Positions 62,768 to 64,000 of a stretch of DNA of 64,000 nucleotides are shown piece after piece (within the stretch, counting starts at the first letter, position 1; each line of letters starts with the position of its first letter). A program made the translations under genes and the position numbers. Source of the DNA: Peptococcaceae bacterium 1109 (GTDB lineage: Bacteria > Bacillota > Limnochordia > Darwinibacteriales > Darwinibacteriaceae). Location of the stretch: the NCBI GenBank assembly GCA_001028815.1, contig LDJB01000001.1, positions 701,634 through 765,633 of the forward strand, written 5' to 3'. The notes under the pieces were generated by a model, which was not told the DNA's origin, did not search any database, and saw only the letters and a program-made list of their open reading frames with translations.

Positions 62768-62820
62768 TTAATATTAAAAAGACTCATTATTAGTTTATCA
62801 CGGCCCGGGTATTTTCTCAA
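62768..62820 (-). promoter_or_regulatory. Promoter and candidate operator of the Fur-family gene
   Basis: Minus strand TTGAGA (62815-62820), 17-bp spacer and TAAACT (62792-62797). A perfect palindrome TTAATATTAA (62768-62777) lies just downstream and could be the binding site for autoregulation. Confidence 0.55.
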
Positions 62821-62830
62821 GAAAAACCTG

Positions 62831-62859
62831 TTGCAAAACTGCCTGCTTCATGGTAATAT
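62831..62859 (+). promoter_or_regulatory. Candidate promoter of the tRNA-Leu gene
   Basis: TTGCAA (62831-62836) and TAATAT (62854-62859) with a 17-bp spacer, 20 bases before the tRNA. Confidence 0.5.
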
Positions 62860-62879
62860 TAACAATGTCAGTCGGACGT

Positions 62880-62965
62880 GCCGAAGTGGTGGAACTGGCA
62901 GACACGCACGACTCAAAATCGTGTGAGCTACGCTCATGAGGGTTCGACTCCCTCCTTCGGCACCA
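62880..62965 (+). tRNA. tRNA-Leu(CAA)
   Basis: An 86-base class II tRNA. Acceptor GCCGAAG pairs with CTTCGGC, anticodon stem CACGA/TCGTG encloses loop CTCAAAA (anticodon CAA, reading UUG), a long variable arm follows, and the T arm is GAGGG-TTCGACT-CCCTC. Discriminator A and CCA are encoded. Confidence 0.97.
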
Positions 62966-62973
62966 CTTAAGCT

Positions 62974-62996
62974 ACAGCCTCAGGGCTGTTTTTTTT
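62974..62996 (+). terminator. Terminator after tRNA-Leu
   Basis: Stem ACAGCC/GGCTGT with a four-base loop followed by eight T's. Confidence 0.9.
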
Positions 62997-63000
62997 ATGC

Positions 63001-63987
63001 CTAATTGTCCGCGAGCACCCGCCACAGCTCATCTTGGACGAACAGGGGCACTTCTTCCCGCCGCCCGTCTTTGCGCACTAAGATGCGCTCTGCCCTGTCT
63101 GTCATGCGTCCCACGATGTACGCGGGGATCCCAAGCCCAGCTAGGCCATGCACGAGCCCTTGCCCTTCCGCGGCCGCGATGAGCATTGCACCTGAGGAAA
63201 GGAGCTTCAAGGGATCGATCCCCAAAGCCTCCACATACGCCCCAGTCAGGGGCGGAATGTGCACTGCCTGCTCCCACACCTCGCATCCCAAACCTGAGGC
63301 AATGGTGAGCTCCGCGAGAGCCCCAAGGAGGCCGCCTTCAGTGATGTCATGCATCGCGTGGGCCCCATGCTGCGCGGCGTATACCCCCTCAGGCACCACA
63401 CTCAGGCGATCCCGGAACCACTTTAGGGCCTCCTCAGTCACCTCTGACCTTGGCAGCAGGTCGGGAAAGTCTTGCGCAAGGATCAAGGTAGCCTCAATGC
63501 CTACACCCTTAGTCAGGATCAGGTCATCACCAGGGCGGGCGCCACTCGATGTGACGAACCTATCCTTGGGCGCGCGGCCAATGGCGGTCACTGCTACCAC
63601 GCAGTCATTTACCTTACTGGTAATCTCAGTGTGTCCCCCAATGATCTCTACTCCAAGCCCTGCCGCGGCATGCTGGATGTCAGTCATAATCTCCCCGATC
63701 TGCTCTTCCTCAATGTGTTCTGGCAAGAGGAGAACCACTTGGATACCCACAGGGTTACCCCCACAGGCAGCCACATCGTTGCAGGACACATGGACCGCGA
63801 GCTCCCCGATCCCTGCCACAGCTCCTGTGATGGGGTCGCTGGAGATGATGCATACTTCATCGCCGAAGTCAATGATGGCGCTGTCTTCACCTAAACCAGC
63901 GTGGACCAGGACATCGTCCCGTTCCACGCTGATCTTTGAAAGGACTAGCTTTTGGAGGAGTTCCGGTGGAAGTTTGCCTACGCGCAT
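63001..63987 (-). CDS. AIR synthase-family protein, HypE-like
   Basis: A 328-residue member of the PurM/HypE/ThiL superfamily. GLGEDSAIIDFGDEVCIISSDPITG and ELAVHVSCNDVAACGGNPVG form the ATP-binding half; EIIGGHTEITSKVNDCVVAVTAIG and MHDITEGGLLGALAELT belong to the second. It lacks the C-terminal PRICG-type cysteine end of true HypE, so a hydrogenase maturation role is doubtful and no other hyp genes are near. ATG 63987 follows GAGGTG. Upstream gene lies outside the window; the tRNA converges on it. Confidence 0.75.
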   Translation of the reverse strand: MRVGKLPPELLQKLVLSKISVERDDVLVHAGLGEDSAIIDFGDEVCIISSDPITGAVAGIGELAVHVSCNDVAACGGNPVGIQVVLLLPEHIEEEQIGEIMTDIQHAAAGLGVEIIGGHTEITSKVNDCVVAVTAIGRAPKDRFVTSSGARPGDDLILTKGVGIEATLILAQDFPDLLPRSEVTEEALKWFRDRLSVVPEGVYAAQHGAHAMHDITEGGLLGALAELTIASGLGCEVWEQAVHIPPLTGAYVEALGIDPLKLLSSGAMLIAAAEGQGLVHGLAGLGIPAYIVGRMTDRAERILVRKDGRREEVPLFVQDELWRVLADN

Positions 63988-64000
63988 TACTGCACCTCAT

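Overview
The window reads as a piece of chromosome from an anaerobic Firmicutes-type bacterium, probably a diderm lineage (Limnochordia-like or a related deep Clostridia relative; inference only). Evidence for Firmicutes: the gene order yicC-remA-gmk-rpoZ-priA, RqcH, a SCIFF peptide with its radical SAM maturase, a PerR-like Fur protein, and strong AGGAGG-type ribosome sites with frequent GTG/TTG starts. Evidence for an outer membrane: a true secretin inside a complete type IV pilus cluster. Evidence for anaerobic life: adenosylcobalamin-dependent ribonucleotide reductase, SCIFF and an anaerobic-type glycerol-3-phosphate dehydrogenase-like operon. No phage, transposase or CRISPR array was seen, and no gap between genes exceeds about 300 bases.

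Layout. 1-3574 (minus): housekeeping block yicC, an actinobacterial-type integration host factor (mIHF), remA, gmk, rpoZ and a frameshifted, window-truncated priA. 3644-8974: a SERCA-like Ca2+ ATPase, a TPR protein and rqcH. 9129-12164: purB, a Myb-like coiled-coil protein and a membrane-anchored kinase with an altered catalytic loop. 12219-20530 (minus): a heterodimeric ABC exporter pair, two Gfo/Idh/MocA dehydrogenases and an SsuABC/NMT1-type importer. 20609-21604: a trypsin-fold protease.

21741-41352 (minus) is the dominant feature: about 20 kb of type IV pilus genes in the order pilB-pilT-pilC-pilM-pilN-pilOP-STN/PilP protein-secretin-small beta protein-pilA-pilX remnant-pilX-pilV-pilW-DUF5658-pilD, ending with a 2039-residue lipoprotein made of 24 carboxypeptidase-regulatory-like repeats. 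The genes are tightly packed and mostly translationally coupled. A structured leader precedes pilB.

41539-43116 holds the SCIFF peptide (48 residues, unmarked by ordinary ORF length cut-offs) and its maturase, divergent from a chemoreceptor. 45335-48573 is a three-gene GlpA-like operon with a clear promoter and structured leader. 48575-50608 is an oppDF ATPase pair without permeases. 50751-57443 (minus) carries polA-mutM-coaE-mgsA-lytic transglycosylase-nicotinate phosphoribosyltransferase-regulator. 57607-64000 has an SLH protein, an L,D-transpeptidase, nrdJ under tandem NrdR boxes, a Fur-family regulator, tRNA-Leu(CAA) and an AIR-synthase/HypE-like protein.

The most unusual signals are: the 24-repeat lipoprotein with a duplicated two-repeat module, a truncated second copy of the pilX start, homopolymer frameshift sites in priA and after the secretin, an ABC exporter subunit that seems to need an AUC start, a kinase lacking the Mg-binding Asn, and several hairpin leaders. 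All function calls come from reading motifs by eye; no database search was run.
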